Assembly: GCF_022179185.1 (NCBI RefSeq)
Contig: NZ_BPQJ01000007.1
Span: 1 to 64,000, forward strand
DNA: 64,000 nucleotides
From: Methylobacterium frigidaeris
Lineage (GTDB): Bacteria; Pseudomonadota; Alphaproteobacteria; Rhizobiales; Beijerinckiaceae
Direction: 5' to 3'
Under the pieces are notes generated by a model. The model did no database searches. It saw only the letters and a list, made by a program, of their open reading frames with translations, and had not been told where the DNA came from. This document shows, piece by piece, positions 38,790 through 51,324 of this stretch. How positions within the stretch are numbered: the first letter of the stretch is position 1; each line of letters opens with the position of its first letter. Both the position numbers and the translations under genes were made by a program.

Positions 38790-39359
38790 CGATCGGTCCG
38801 TCTTCGCTTCCCAGCCCTGTCCGACACGGGCTTGCCGATGCGCGCTTAGCCTCTGACGGCCAAGCCATCGTCAACGCGGGCGCGTCCCCTCCCCCTGGAG
38901 GGGAGGAGAGCCGCGCGACCTTCAAGGGGGAGCACGCGGACCAGGTCATGGGAGTGCGCTAGCCCACTCGGCAGGGGGGATCCTGCGCCACATCCCCGGT
39001 CCGGACGCTTCCCCGGAGTGCTCTGCGGTGGACGCGACGCCGGCAGGCCTGGTTCCTTCCTCGGCAGCCCGACAGCGGCAGCCCCTTCGCGCGGGTGAGT
39101 GGCCTCAACTCCCCCCCGAGGAAGAGGCATCATTCGTATCTTTCTTTATATGCGCATCAAGCAGCCAAAACTATCATCGGCTTTCGCTCCTGATTAAAAG
39201 CAGGATCACGAAAGACTTCTCCGCACCTGCCCCGTGGGCAGGCGGGATAGACGCGCGTTCAGCTCATCGAAAGTCAAGAACCGCTGAATGCCGGGCGACG
39301 TCACGCGTAGCGTCGAGGCGCAGGGGCGGCTTTGCATAGTCGGGAGGCAGGAGCGGCTC
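38790..39359. other. non-coding stretch with C/G-rich palindrome and an AT-rich patch
   Basis: 570 bp without a supported gene. CCCCTCCCCCTGGAGGGGAGG at 38886-38906 (written in two halves: CCCCTCCCCC and TGGAGGGGAGG) belongs to the dispersed palindrome type. 39128-39215 is unusually AT-rich for this genome (TTTCTTTATATGCGCATCAA), suggesting a promoter or foreign DNA before the glycosyltransferase. Confidence 0.5.
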
Positions 39360-40646
39360 GTGCCATCTCTCGGGACGACCAAGTGCGGCGACGAGAAGCG
39401 GCGCGTGTTTCTCGCGGCCCTGGGCTCCCATGGCGACGTGCTGCCGGTCATCGCCCTCGGCGCGGCGCTCCAGGCACGGAGCCATCCGGTCCGGGTCGCG
39501 GCACCCGAGCGATTCCGGCCGCTCGCCGCCCGCGCGGGTCTCTCCTTCCATCCCATCGGCACCGAGGCCGATTTCGCGCGGGCCATGGGCCAGCCGGACC
39601 TGTGGCACCCGATCCGCGGCGCGCGGACGATGCTGGGAGCGGTCGCGCAGGCGATCGAGCCGACCTATCGCTGGCTGGAGGCCGAGGCGCGCCCCGGCCT
39701 CGACCGGGTGGTCGCCTCTACCCTGGCGCTCGGGGCGCGAGTGGCGCAGGAGCGCCTCGGCCTGTCGCTGACGACCCTCCACCTGATGCCGATGCTGGTC
39801 GAGAGCCGCCTGGCACCGCCGCGGATGCCGGGCCTGCCCCTCCCCCGCCTCATGCCGGCCCGCCTGCGCCACGGCCTCGGCCGCGGCGCCGACCGCTTCG
39901 TCCTCGATCCGGCCGCCCTTCCGCCGCTCAACGCCTTCCGGGCCGAGCTCGGTCTCGCCCCGGTCAAGCGCCTGCGGCACTGGTGGCACAGCCCGGAGCA
40001 GGTCCTGCTCGCCGTGCCGGACTGGTATGCCCCGCCGCAGGCCGACTGGCCGGCGCAGATCACCCAGGTCGGCTTTCCCCTCGCCGACACCTACGGCGAT
40101 GCCGCCGGCCTCGCGCCCGACCTCGCCGCCTTCCTGCAGGCCGGGCCGGCGCCCCTCGTCTTCACCTACGGCTCGGCGATGGCCGGCGCCCATGCGTTCT
40201 TCGCCACCGCCGTCGAGCTGTGCCGGCTGGCGGGGCGGCGCGGCATCCTGCTCACCGGCCGGGCCGACGAGATCCCGCGCGACCTGCCGCCCGGCGTGCT
40301 TCACGCCGCCTATGCGCCGTTGAGCCGGCTGCTGCCGTCCTGTGCGGCCCTGATCCACCACGGCGGGGTCGGCACCGTGGCGCAGGCCTTGGCGGCCGGC
40401 TGCCCGCAGCTGATCGTGCCGGTGGCCTTCGACCATGCCGACGAGGCGCAACGGGTGGTGCGCCTCGGGGTCGGCGCCTCGCTCCGGCGCTGGCGCTTCA
40501 CCGCCAGGCGGGCGCGCCGGGTGATCGAGGAGCTGGTGGGCTCGGTGGCGGTGGCGCGGGCCTGCCGCGAGATCCAGGTGCTGATGCGGTCCGAGAGCGG
40601 CGTCGCGGATGCCTGCGAGGCCATCGACGGCCAGGGATCGCTCTGA
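39360..40646 (+). CDS. GT1/GT28-like glycosyltransferase (UGT type)
   Basis: About 428 residues from the GTG at 39360 (GGAG six bases upstream). ATG 39288 would add 24 residues before the Rossmann start RVFLAALGSHGDVLPVIALG. The C-domain carries the nucleotide-sugar motif ALIHHGGVGTVAQALAAGCPQL, then PVAFDHADEAQRV, as in rhamnosyl- and sterol-type glucosyltransferases. It transfers a sugar to a lipid or small molecule; the acceptor is unknown. It is flanked on both sides by AT-rich gaps and has no pathway neighbours. Confidence 0.88.
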   Translation: MPSLGTTKCGDEKRRVFLAALGSHGDVLPVIALGAALQARSHPVRVAAPERFRPLAARAGLSFHPIGTEADFARAMGQPDLWHPIRGARTMLGAVAQAIEPTYRWLEAEARPGLDRVVASTLALGARVAQERLGLSLTTLHLMPMLVESRLAPPRMPGLPLPRLMPARLRHGLGRGADRFVLDPAALPPLNAFRAELGLAPVKRLRHWWHSPEQVLLAVPDWYAPPQADWPAQITQVGFPLADTYGDAAGLAPDLAAFLQAGPAPLVFTYGSAMAGAHAFFATAVELCRLAGRRGILLTGRADEIPRDLPPGVLHAAYAPLSRLLPSCAALIHHGGVGTVAQALAAGCPQLIVPVAFDHADEAQRVVRLGVGASLRRWRFTARRARRVIEELVGSVAVARACREIQVLMRSESGVADACEAIDGQGSL

Positions 40647-41204
40647 CGGGCCGCCCCGCCTCGATCGTGGCGCCGAGCGCCAGCCGGTTCGTCTGCACGG
40701 CGCGACGCGAGGAAGGCCGGGCGCTCGGCCTCGAACGCCTCGGGCGCCACGCGCAGGGCCACGGATATCTGCATGGCCCCGGTGACGTCTCCGGCCCGCC
40801 AGGGCCTGCACCCATCACCACCACGTGCTCGCTGTCCTGCGTCACTGTGGGTACGGAGCGCCGCGTCTCAGGCGGCCTCCACGGCGCCCACACGACCCTG
40901 ATCGTTCGCCGGGAGGGAGATCGCGAAGGCGACGACCAGGATGGGACGAGCGACGACGATGTCGAGCTTCCTGCCGAGGGTGCAGCGCATGGGCGCACTG
41001 AGAACTGGCTGGATGATCAGCCCCTAGCGCGCCAAAATTATGCAGTCTTAAGCATACATAGCAAGTGAATACGACGGAACATTACTGAAAATAAAATCAA
41101 AAGGCGAAAATTCAAATCATTCACATTTATCCGAAAGCACATCTCCGTCGCGCTCGTCAAGCGCGGCGGAGATCGGCCCTTATTCCTGAGTCGGATGGAC
41201 CCGA
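40647..41204. other. non-coding stretch ending in an AT-rich segment
   Basis: 558 bp. The first part (to about 41020) is GC-rich, with short minus-strand frames that look non-coding. 41034-41140 is strongly AT-rich (AAATTATGCAGTCTTAAGC, GAAAATAAAATCAAAAGGC), unlike the chromosome average. No gene or RNA was recognised. Confidence 0.45.
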
Positions 41205-42695
<1,491 letters not shown>

Positions 42696-42997
42696 GGGGA
42701 GTGTTTCCCGCTCGGAATAGAACGTCGTCGAGTTGTCGGACAGTGGCCTGCTACCTGGCAAGGTCCAAAACGTGATCCAGTCGCCTTGCATTTTCCGGTG
42801 CGAATAGGCAAACCACCGATCATCCGCTATGATGACGCAGTGGCAGCATGGCCTATGGCCCATCGTTGCCGTAAAGGTCAAGAAGCACGTCGTCTCCATA
42901 GGCGCCACGTTCGCACATGCTGGGCAATCCGTGGATAATTAATCCCGTGCCGCCCATTATTTCGATATTATATATTTCTCAATCTTGGAGGATCTAA
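42696..42997. other. AT-rich intergenic region with likely promoter for the metallophosphatase
   Basis: 302 bp between divergent genes, AT-rich especially at 42930-42992 (TATTTCGATATTATATATTT). The TATATT/ATTATA stretch about 30 bp before the ribosome binding site GGAGGA probably includes the -10 of the downstream gene. Confidence 0.45.
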
Positions 42998-44416
42998 ATG
43001 GCGACGACCCCAAATCCCACCGATGCGCTCATTCCAAAGTCGCACGGCCACCAGTTTGTCATGTATGGCGATTCATGCTCGGGAATACCAGGGGCATTGC
43101 ACGAGCGGACATTTGCAAGCGTCAACGCTGTCGTGCAGCGACTGAAGCCGCGGCCCGAATTCATACTCTTTCCCGGCGACGAGATCATCGGGCTAACACC
43201 CGACCCATCTGCTCTCCGGGCGCAATGGAAACATTGGCTTGATGTTGAGATGGCTTGGCTTGATCGTCGGAACGTCCCGATTTGGCACACCACTGGTAAC
43301 CACACAGCGTATGACAGGATGAGTGAGGATATCTTCCGCGAAGTTCTACAACTTCCTGCGAACGGCCCCGAAGATCAAAGAGGCCTTTCCTACTGGGTTC
43401 GCCGCGATAATTTACTGATGGCGTTCGTCCATACGCTTTGGACTGGCCTTGGCGGCGAAGGGCACGTTGAAACTGGGTGGCTTAAATGCGTACTCGATCA
43501 GCACGCAGATGCGAAATACAAGATCGTACTGGGTCACCACCCGGTTTACGCAGTCAACGGATTTTCTGGAGCCTACCAGCGTGAAATCGGCCATGAGTAT
43601 GCCGATAAATTCTGGAATATTTTGAAGGAAGCTAACGTCATCGCTTATGTGTGCAGCCACATTCTCGCGTACGATGTCCAAGTGCATGGCGGGGTTCTTC
43701 AAATCTGCACCGCCGGCGCCGGCACTGCGCATAGGATGCCTGAAAACATCGAGTACCTGCACTGTATTCAGGCGGCACTCGATCAAGATGGCTTGAGATA
43801 TCAGGTGCTGGATACGAATGGCCATGTACGGGAGCGTTTGCGGTGGCCGCCCAAAGTCGCAGGTCCTTCAGCCGATTGGCAACGCGTCGAGGCAGGACGA
43901 TCGGACGCAATCTTTACTGGCCCAGTCGACCCTGGAACCATCGTCGAGTTCCAAATTTCTGGAATTACGGCGACGGAGGCCTGGGCGCCGGAACAAACTA
44001 TGTTCACGGCACATTCCCCGGAAGCGATGGCGCCGATCTGGCTGGGCCTGCGTGGACCGAGGCAGACCCTGACTCTGATTGCGGGGAAGAAGCCAGGACG
44101 AAGCCCCTCTTATTGGTTCGGCCCCGATCTGCCTGCTGATCGTGAGTTCGATCTCCATGTCGCTCTTTATCCAGACATGGGGCCAGGAGGGATTCTTTAT
44201 CGTAACGCGGGCGATTCTGCGTGGAGCTCGTTCAAATCTGCCACAGCATCGGGGATCGAAAGTCTTCACTGGCCGAAATCGTGGAGTGTTGGGCAGGGGC
44301 AGCACGGATCGAACGATCGTCCGTTCAAGGGTTTTCAGTTGCTTGTGAAGGCGTCCCGAGAAATTTCTCAAGAGTACTCCCTCAGCAGATGTGACTTGGA
44401 TCCAAGGTCGCTGTGA
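42998..44416 (+). CDS. calcineurin-like metallophosphoesterase with C-terminal beta domain
   Basis: A 472-residue protein. Metal motifs in order: MYGDSCSG, ILFPGDEI, TTGNHTAYD, LGHHPVYA, and CSHILAYDVQVHGG in the place of the usual GHxH. The fold is therefore purple-acid-phosphatase/cyclic-phosphodiesterase-like, with a beta-sandwich-like extension after residue 300. No signal peptide is seen. Codon use is visibly AT-richer (many TTT, ATT, AAA, GAT) than in all neighbours, and the flanks are AT-rich, which suggests acquisition by transfer. GGAGGA precedes the ATG. The substrate is unknown. Confidence 0.82.
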   Translation: MATTPNPTDALIPKSHGHQFVMYGDSCSGIPGALHERTFASVNAVVQRLKPRPEFILFPGDEIIGLTPDPSALRAQWKHWLDVEMAWLDRRNVPIWHTTGNHTAYDRMSEDIFREVLQLPANGPEDQRGLSYWVRRDNLLMAFVHTLWTGLGGEGHVETGWLKCVLDQHADAKYKIVLGHHPVYAVNGFSGAYQREIGHEYADKFWNILKEANVIAYVCSHILAYDVQVHGGVLQICTAGAGTAHRMPENIEYLHCIQAALDQDGLRYQVLDTNGHVRERLRWPPKVAGPSADWQRVEAGRSDAIFTGPVDPGTIVEFQISGITATEAWAPEQTMFTAHSPEAMAPIWLGLRGPRQTLTLIAGKKPGRSPSYWFGPDLPADREFDLHVALYPDMGPGGILYRNAGDSAWSSFKSATASGIESLHWPKSWSVGQGQHGSNDRPFKGFQLLVKASREISQEYSLSRCDLDPRSL

Positions 44417-44568
44417 TTGCCGACAGTGTATTCAACCCCGCGGACTGATCGAGCCGACGGCGGCGTGTCGATACGATCAGTCAGCATTTGCTGGCGCACT
44501 TGAGGCGTAACTGCTCCGCTGATCAAACTTGCTCGATTCGAGCAAGGGCGCACAGTGCCCCCCCAGCC

Positions 44569-45333
44569 TCACGGCTCCACCCGCCGCAGCAAGAAGGTCG
44601 TCCCGATCTCCGGGTCCCGCCGCCAGCGCCCCTCCCCCACCGGGATCAGCTCGACGCTGTGGCCGCGCCGCGCGACGAGCGTGAGGCGGCCGGCCTCGTA
44701 GTGCCAGGCGGTGGGATCGAACAGGGCGAGGCCCGGATCGCGGCAGCCCTCCTGGACCTGGGCGCTCTCGGCCACGAGCCTCACCCGGCAGACGTCCTTC
44801 TCGACGAAGCGGTCGAGGGTGTAGAGCCCCGCGACCGCCGCGGCGGTCGCGGGGGCGCCGGTCCAGAAATCGCGCGAGGCCTCGCGCGCCGACGGCTGGA
44901 TCGAGAGCGCCGCCGGCGTCACCAGCGGCGCCTCGGGAGCGGCGGACCGCGTGCCGGCCTGCGCCAGGCTGTAGCGCTCGCCGCTGAGGGATTCCGCGCT
45001 GCGGGTGCTCTCGCCCTCCGGGGCAGCGAAGGCCAGAACCGGCTGGCCCTCGCGGTCGAGGAGCTGGATCAGGTCGCCCTCCTGGCGCCAGCCACCGAGG
45101 CCGTTGACCACCGGCAGCGCCCGCCGGCAGCCGGCCGGAAAGCGCAGGGCCTGGCCGACCGGGCCGGGCTCCGCCGCCAGCATCAGGCCGCAGCGGCGGA
45201 AGCTGCCGTCGAGGGCCAGCTCCCACGGGCCGGCCGCCCCGGCGACGTCCCGGGGCGGACCGACATCTTGCGCCGCCGCGCCCCCCGCCCAGATCGCCAG
45301 ACCGAGGACGGGAAGGAGGCGGCGCAGGCACAT
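44569..45333 (-). CDS. exported protein with two Inh/AprI-type protease-inhibitor domains
   Basis: 254 residues. A signal peptide (1-21, ending GGAAA) leads into a domain at about 33-105 (GPWELALDGSFRRCGLML, GCRRALPVVNGLGGW, ILLLD-like LIQLLDREG) and a second, more diverged copy at about 165-252 (GLYTLDRF, CRVRLV, GCRDPGLALFDPTAWHYEAG, LTLVARRGHSVELIPVG). Each has the Cys pair expected of the Inh/AprI/Omp19 beta-barrel. Such proteins inhibit metallo- or serine proteases in the periplasm. It is followed on the same strand upstream by the dehydrogenase, 20 bp away. Confidence 0.78.
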   Translation of the reverse strand: MCLRRLLPVLGLAIWAGGAAAQDVGPPRDVAGAAGPWELALDGSFRRCGLMLAAEPGPVGQALRFPAGCRRALPVVNGLGGWRQEGDLIQLLDREGQPVLAFAAPEGESTRSAESLSGERYSLAQAGTRSAAPEAPLVTPAALSIQPSAREASRDFWTGAPATAAAVAGLYTLDRFVEKDVCRVRLVAESAQVQEGCRDPGLALFDPTAWHYEAGRLTLVARRGHSVELIPVGEGRWRRDPEIGTTFLLRRVEP

Positions 45334-45352
45334 GGCTCGGGTCTTTCGTTAG

Positions 45353-46309
45353 TCAGGCCTTCCAGGGTGTCTCGGCCACGGGGGTCACCGGACCGTTGCC
45401 CTGGAACCAGGAGGTCAGGTTAGCAACGACGAGCTGGCCCATTGCGTTGCGCGTGTGAATCGAGGCCGAGCCGACATGGGGCAACAGAACCGCGTGCTCC
45501 TGGGCGATCAGGGCCTCGGGCACCTTCGGCTCGTCGGCGAAGACGTCGAGGCCGGCGCTCTGGATCGTGCCGTCGGCGAGGGCTGCGGCCAGCGCGTCCT
45601 CGTCGACGAGCGTGCCGCGGGCGACGTTGATGAGCACGCCCTGCGGCCCCAGCGCCTCCAGCACCTCGCGGCCGATCATGTTCTTCGTCTCGGGGCCGCC
45701 GGGTGCCACCACCATCAGCACGTCGCAGGCCTTCGCCATCTCGAGGAGCGAGGGGAAGTACTCGTAAGGCACGTCCGCCTGCCTGGTCCGGCCGTGATAG
45801 GCGATCGGAAGCCCGAAGGCGACGAGGCGGTGGGCGATCGCCCGGCCGATGCGGCCGAGTCCCAGGATGCCGACCTTGCGCCCGCGCAGGGTACCGGTAA
45901 GCGGATAGGGCTTCTCCAGCCACTTCCCCTGGCGCAGGTAGCGGTCGACCTGCGGGATCTGCCGCACGGTGGCGAGCAGGAGGCCGACCGCCAGATCCGC
46001 GACCTCGTCGGTCAGCACGTCCGGCGTATTCGTCACCATCACGCCGCGCCGCCCGCAGGCGGCGGCGTCGATCGTGTCGTAGCCGACGCCGAAATTGGCG
46101 ACGATCTCGAGCTTCGGCAGCCGGTCGAGCAGCGCGTCGTTCACGTGGACGTGGCTCACTGCCATGCCGCGGATCTTCGGCCCGACCTCGTCCAGAAAAC
46201 GCTCCTTGTCCTCGGCCTGGTCGCCGCGGTGGAGGGTGAAGAGCCTCTCCAGGCTGTCGGTCACCAGCGGCATCATCGGCCGCATGATCAGCACGTCTGT
46301 GGACTTCAA
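45353..46309 (-). CDS. D-2-hydroxyacid dehydrogenase (glyoxylate/hydroxypyruvate reductase-like)
   Basis: A 318-residue NAD(P)-dependent enzyme. The dinucleotide motif is GILGLGRIGRAIAHRL, and the catalytic residues are Arg (INVARGTLVDEDAL), Glu (VFADEPKVPEAL) and His (LLPHVGSAS). HGRTRQ after beta-2 suggests NADPH use as in GhrB-like enzymes. It starts at TTG (46309) with GGGAGA upstream. It is divergent from an ABC transporter, which could supply its substrate or a related sugar acid; that link is only positional. Confidence 0.92.
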   Translation of the reverse strand: MKSTDVLIMRPMMPLVTDSLERLFTLHRGDQAEDKERFLDEVGPKIRGMAVSHVHVNDALLDRLPKLEIVANFGVGYDTIDAAACGRRGVMVTNTPDVLTDEVADLAVGLLLATVRQIPQVDRYLRQGKWLEKPYPLTGTLRGRKVGILGLGRIGRAIAHRLVAFGLPIAYHGRTRQADVPYEYFPSLLEMAKACDVLMVVAPGGPETKNMIGREVLEALGPQGVLINVARGTLVDEDALAAALADGTIQSAGLDVFADEPKVPEALIAQEHAVLLPHVGSASIHTRNAMGQLVVANLTSWFQGNGPVTPVAETPWKA

Positions 46310-46585
46310 GCCCGTCTCCCGGTCGTTTCTCGCGCATCCGACGATGGACGCATGGCGAGGGCGCTTGATCTTGCGCCTCGCGCACCCGATGATGGCCGCC
46401 AACACGAGAGGCGGCAACCCAGGCCGCCCCGTTCTTACGGGTCGAGGAAACAACCCAGATGAGCGCCAGACGCCCGACTGAGGGCCCGCCTGTCGTGTGT
46501 TCGTCGTCTGCCTGTGGCAGCGCTGCCGTTTCGGTCCGCGCGCCGCGCGCGACCTTTTTTTGATAGACACGACCACGAGGAGCCG

Positions 46586-47677
<1,092 letters not shown>

Positions 47678-47767
47678 CGACAGGATTCCGGCCGGCCAAG
47701 CGGGACGCGATCCCGCCGCCGGCCGACCCGTATCAACGATAACGATCATCCCGGGAGAGACGCCACG

Positions 47768-49078
47768 ATGTCAGCTTTCGATCGTCGCCAGATCCTCAAG
47801 GGCGGTGCTGCCCTCGGCCTCGCTTCTGCTGCGGGCCTGGAGGGCTTCGCCCGCGCCTGGGCGCAGGAGAACCAGTGGAAGCCCGAACAGGGCGCCTCGC
47901 TCAAGCTCCTGCGCTGGAAGCGCTTCATCCCGTCCGAGGACGAGGCCTTCATGCGCCTCGTCGACGCCTTCACCAAGGCCACGGGCGTGCCGGTGACGGT
48001 GACGAGCGAATCCTTCGACGACATTCAGCCCAAGGCTTCGGTGGCGGCCAATACCGGGCAGGGCCCGGACATGGTCTGGGGCCTCTACTCCTTCCCGGCC
48101 CTGTTCCCATCGAAGTGCATCGAGGTCGGTGACGTCGCCGATTATCTCGGCAAGAAGTACGGCGGCTGGCTGCCCGCCGCCGAGGCCTACGGCAAGGTCA
48201 AGGGAAAGTGGATCGCCATCCCGATGGCGTTCAACGGCGGCTACCTCAACTATCGCATCTCGGCCATGAACAAGGCCGGGTTCACGAAGTTCCCGGAAGA
48301 CCACGCCGGCTTCCTGGAACTGTGCAAGGCGATGAAGAAGAACAACACGCCGGCCGGCTTCGCCCTCGGCCACGCCACTGGCGACGCCAATTCGTGGATT
48401 CACTGGGCCCTGTGGTCGCACGACGCCTACCTGGTCGACGCCAACGAGAAGATCGTCATCAACTCGCCGGAGACCGCCAAGGCGCTCGAATACGTCAAGG
48501 CGCTCTACGAGACCTTCGTGCCCGGCACGGTGTCGTGGAACGATTCGTCCAACAACAAGGCGTTCCTGTCGGGCGACCTGTACCTGACCAACAACGGCAT
48601 CTCGATCTACGCCGCGGCCAAGAACGAGAAGAAGGACATCGCGGCGGACATGGACCACGCCGCCTACCCGGTCGGCAAGTCCGGCAAGCCGACGGAGTTC
48701 CAGCTCGCCTTCCCGATCCTGGCCTATACCTACACCAAGGCCCCGAACGCCTGTAAGGCCTTCATGGCCTTCGCGTTGGAGGCCCAGAACTACAACGCCT
48801 GGCTCGAGGCGTCGCAGGGCTACCTCTGCCACCCGCTCAAGGCCTACGCCAACAACCCGATCTGGACCGCCGACCCGAAGAACAAGGTGTTCGGCGAGGC
48901 CTCGACCCGGACGCTGGCCGCCGGCGGCCTCGCCCCGGTGAGTGAGAAGGTCGCCGCCGTGCTCGCCGACTTCGTGGTCGTCGACATGTTCGCCTCCTAC
49001 TGCACCGGCCGCGAGGACCTGAAGACCGCGATCCGAACCGCGGAGCGCCAGGCACAGCGGATCTTCCGCTCGGCCTGA
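47768..49078 (+). CDS. ABC transporter extracellular sugar-binding protein
   Basis: A 436-residue family 1 solute-binding protein. The signal MSAFDRRQILKGGAALGLAS carries the twin-arginine pattern DRRQILK. The mature part shows the periplasmic binding fold (TGVPVTVTSESFDDIQPKAS, GPDMVWGLYS, IPMAFNGGYLNYRIS). Many Trp/Tyr suggest a polyol, sugar or glycerol-phosphate-type ligand, which cannot be fixed. It lies 90 bp after the ATPase gene and 392 bp before the first permease, an unusually wide gap that holds a dispersed repeat. Confidence 0.94.
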   Translation: MSAFDRRQILKGGAALGLASAAGLEGFARAWAQENQWKPEQGASLKLLRWKRFIPSEDEAFMRLVDAFTKATGVPVTVTSESFDDIQPKASVAANTGQGPDMVWGLYSFPALFPSKCIEVGDVADYLGKKYGGWLPAAEAYGKVKGKWIAIPMAFNGGYLNYRISAMNKAGFTKFPEDHAGFLELCKAMKKNNTPAGFALGHATGDANSWIHWALWSHDAYLVDANEKIVINSPETAKALEYVKALYETFVPGTVSWNDSSNNKAFLSGDLYLTNNGISIYAAAKNEKKDIAADMDHAAYPVGKSGKPTEFQLAFPILAYTYTKAPNACKAFMAFALEAQNYNAWLEASQGYLCHPLKAYANNPIWTADPKNKVFGEASTRTLAAGGLAPVSEKVAAVLADFVVVDMFASYCTGREDLKTAIRTAERQAQRIFRSA

Positions 49079-49188
49079 GGACCGGGCACCGCGTCTCCTC
49101 CCCCTCGAAGGGGACGGATCCGCCGACGAGCCTTGGTGAGGGTGCGAGACCTTGTTCGATGGCCTCGGCCATCTCGCACCCGCCCACT

Positions 49189-49338
49189 CATTCCGGGGAC
49201 GCGAGAGCGGAGCCCGGAATCCAAGACCGCTGGAGCATCAGGAAAAGGCGGACCGCATTCCGCCTGGTTCGGCACGACACTGAGATGCTGAACCAGCCTG
49301 CGTCATCCCGGGACCGCGGAAGCGGAGCCTGGGATGAC
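49189..49338. repeat. dispersed intergenic repeat, paired units (copy 3)
   Basis: TCATTCCGGGGACGC..GCGGAGCCCGGAATCC (49189-49224) faces GTCATCCCGGGACCGC..GCGGAGCCTGGGATGACG (49302-49338). Sequence and layout match copies 1 and 2. It has been inserted or retained inside the ABC operon, between the binding-protein and permease genes. Confidence 0.75.
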
Positions 49339-49470
49339 GCAGTGAAGCGTGACTGTGAGCGCCCATCCTGCCGCAGATGCAGTTGAGTGCGCCCTGTAAT
49401 TCGTGAATTGTCGTTTCTGGCTCCGCCCTCTGCAGGGGCAAGACCAAACAACACCCGGAGGAGGCTCCCC

Positions 49471-50415
49471 GTGGCCGACATCGCCCTCGCCCGCCCCGCC
49501 GCGGCGGCGCCCACGACCGGCTCGGCCTGGAGCCGATTGCGGACGAGCCGCGGCTGGCTGGGATTCTGGTTCATGCTGCCGGCAGCCGCGATCCTGCTGC
49601 TGTTCCTGGCCTATCCGCTGGCCAAGGGCACTTGGCTCTCGCTCACCGACACCCGCATCGGACGCGGCGGCAACTTCGTCGGACTCGAGAATTACGAGTG
49701 GCTGTGGGACGACAGCGTCTTCTGGCTCTCGGTGTTCAATACCCTGGTCTATACGGGCTTCGCCTCGGTGGCGAAGTTCGCGATCGGCCTCTACCTGGCA
49801 CTGCTCCTCAACAAGCGGCTGCCGTTCAAGGCCCTGATCCGCTCGATCGTGCTGATCCCCTTCGTCGTGCCGACCGTGCTCTCGGCGCTCGCGTTCTGGT
49901 GGATCTTCGACAGCCAGTTCTCGATCATCTCGTGGTCGCTGCGCCATCTCGGCCTGCTCGACCGCAACATCGATTTCCTGGGCGATCCGACCATGGCGCG
50001 GATCTGCGTGACCTTCGCCAATATCTGGCGCGGCGTGCCCTTCATCGCCATCACGCTGCTCGCCGGCCTCCAGACCGTCTCGCCCTCGCTCTACGAGGCG
50101 GCGACGATCGACGGCGCGACGCCGTGGCAGAACTTCCGCCACATCACCCTGCCGCTGCTCACCCCGATCATCGCCGTGGTGATGACCTTCTCGGTGCTGT
50201 TCACCTTCACCGACTTCCAGCTGATCTGGGCGATGACCCGCGGCGGTCCCGTCAACGCCACCCACCTGATGGCGACCCTGTCCTACCAGCGCGGCATCCT
50301 GTCGGGGAATCTCGGCGAGGGCGCAGCCATCGCCACCGCGATGGTGCCGTTCCTCATCCTGGCCATCGCGATCTCGTGGTTCGGCCTCCAGAACCGCAAG
50401 TGGCAGACCGGCTAA
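49471..50415 (+). CDS. sugar ABC transporter permease (MalF/UgpA type)
   Basis: A 314-residue inner-membrane permease with six predicted helices. The EAA loop reads SLYEAATIDGATPWQNFRHI, then TLPLLTP, which docks the ATPase. GGAGGAGG precedes the GTG at 49471, fixing the start. NVTHLM-like NATHLMATLSYQRG near the end is typical of the carbohydrate uptake family 1. It is followed by the second permease after 18 bp. Confidence 0.94.
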   Translation: MADIALARPAAAAPTTGSAWSRLRTSRGWLGFWFMLPAAAILLLFLAYPLAKGTWLSLTDTRIGRGGNFVGLENYEWLWDDSVFWLSVFNTLVYTGFASVAKFAIGLYLALLLNKRLPFKALIRSIVLIPFVVPTVLSALAFWWIFDSQFSIISWSLRHLGLLDRNIDFLGDPTMARICVTFANIWRGVPFIAITLLAGLQTVSPSLYEAATIDGATPWQNFRHITLPLLTPIIAVVMTFSVLFTFTDFQLIWAMTRGGPVNATHLMATLSYQRGILSGNLGEGAAIATAMVPFLILAIAISWFGLQNRKWQTG

Positions 50416-50433
50416 AAGAAGGACAGAAGAACC

Positions 50434-51324
50434 ATGGCCGCGACCACGACCGCCGACACCACCGACAACAACGAGGGCATGGCCTATCTCGACACGCTGC
50501 CGAGGCGCGTCGTCACGGTCTATCTGCCGCTCTTCGTCATCCTGGTGGTGCTGCTCTTCCCGTTCTACTGGATGGCGCTGACCGCCATCAAACCGGACGA
50601 CCAGCTCATCGACATGGAGACCTACAACCCGTTCTGGGTGGTCTCGCCGACGCTCAAGCACATCTCGAAGCTGCTGTTCCAGACCCACTATCCCCTGTGG
50701 CTCTGGAACACGATGATGATCTCGGTGGCGGCCACCGTGCTGTCGCTGTTCGCCAGCGTGCTCGCGGCCTACGCGATCGTGCGCATCCGCTACCGGGGCG
50801 CGGTGGCGGTCGGCGCGGCGATCTTCCTCGCCTACCTGGTGCCGCCCTCGATCTTGTTCATCCCGCTCGCGACCATCATCCAGGCCTACGGGCTCTACGA
50901 TTCGCCCTTCGCCCTGGTGCTGGTCTACCCCACCATTCTGATCCCGTTCTCGACCTGGCTCCTGATGGGGTACTTCAAGACCATCCCCTACGAACTGGAG
51001 GAATGCGCGCTCATCGACGGGGCCAGCCGCTGGCAGATCCTGCTCAAGATCATCCTGCCGCTGGCGGTACCGGGGCTGATCTCGGCCGGCATCTTCTCGC
51101 TGACGCTGTGCTGGAACGAGTTCATCTACGCCCTCACCTTCCTGTCCTCGACCCAGAACAAGACCGTGCCGGTGGCGGTGGTGAGCGAGTTCGTCGACGG
51201 CGACATCTACCGCTGGGGCTCGCTGATGGCCGGGGCGCTCGTCGGCTCGCTGCCGCTGGTGATCCTGTACTCGTTCTTCGTCGAGCACTACGTCTCGGCG
51301 ATGACCGGGGCGGTGAAGGAGTAA
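50434..51324 (+). CDS. sugar ABC transporter permease (MalG/UgpE type)
   Basis: A 296-residue permease with six helices. The first is VYLPLFVILVVLLFPFYWMA. The EAA loop is ELEECALIDGASRWQILLKI, then ILPLAVPG. LCWNEFIYALTFLSS is typical of MalG-like subunits. AAGGA lies upstream of the ATG. With the preceding permease it forms the heterodimeric channel of the importer encoded at 46.6-51.3 kb. Confidence 0.95.
   Translation: MAATTTADTTDNNEGMAYLDTLPRRVVTVYLPLFVILVVLLFPFYWMALTAIKPDDQLIDMETYNPFWVVSPTLKHISKLLFQTHYPLWLWNTMMISVAATVLSLFASVLAAYAIVRIRYRGAVAVGAAIFLAYLVPPSILFIPLATIIQAYGLYDSPFALVLVYPTILIPFSTWLLMGYFKTIPYELEECALIDGASRWQILLKIILPLAVPGLISAGIFSLTLCWNEFIYALTFLSSTQNKTVPVAVVSEFVDGDIYRWGSLMAGALVGSLPLVILYSFFVEHYVSAMTGAVKE

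Noticed and set aside
40400..40998. Minus-strand frames beginning MQISVALRVAPEAFEAERPA or MRCTLGRKLDIVVARPILVV after the glycosyltransferase
   Set aside because: They resemble coding sequence over short stretches, but they stop or overlap the glycosyltransferase, lack ribosome binding sites and match no family, so they are not reported as genes.
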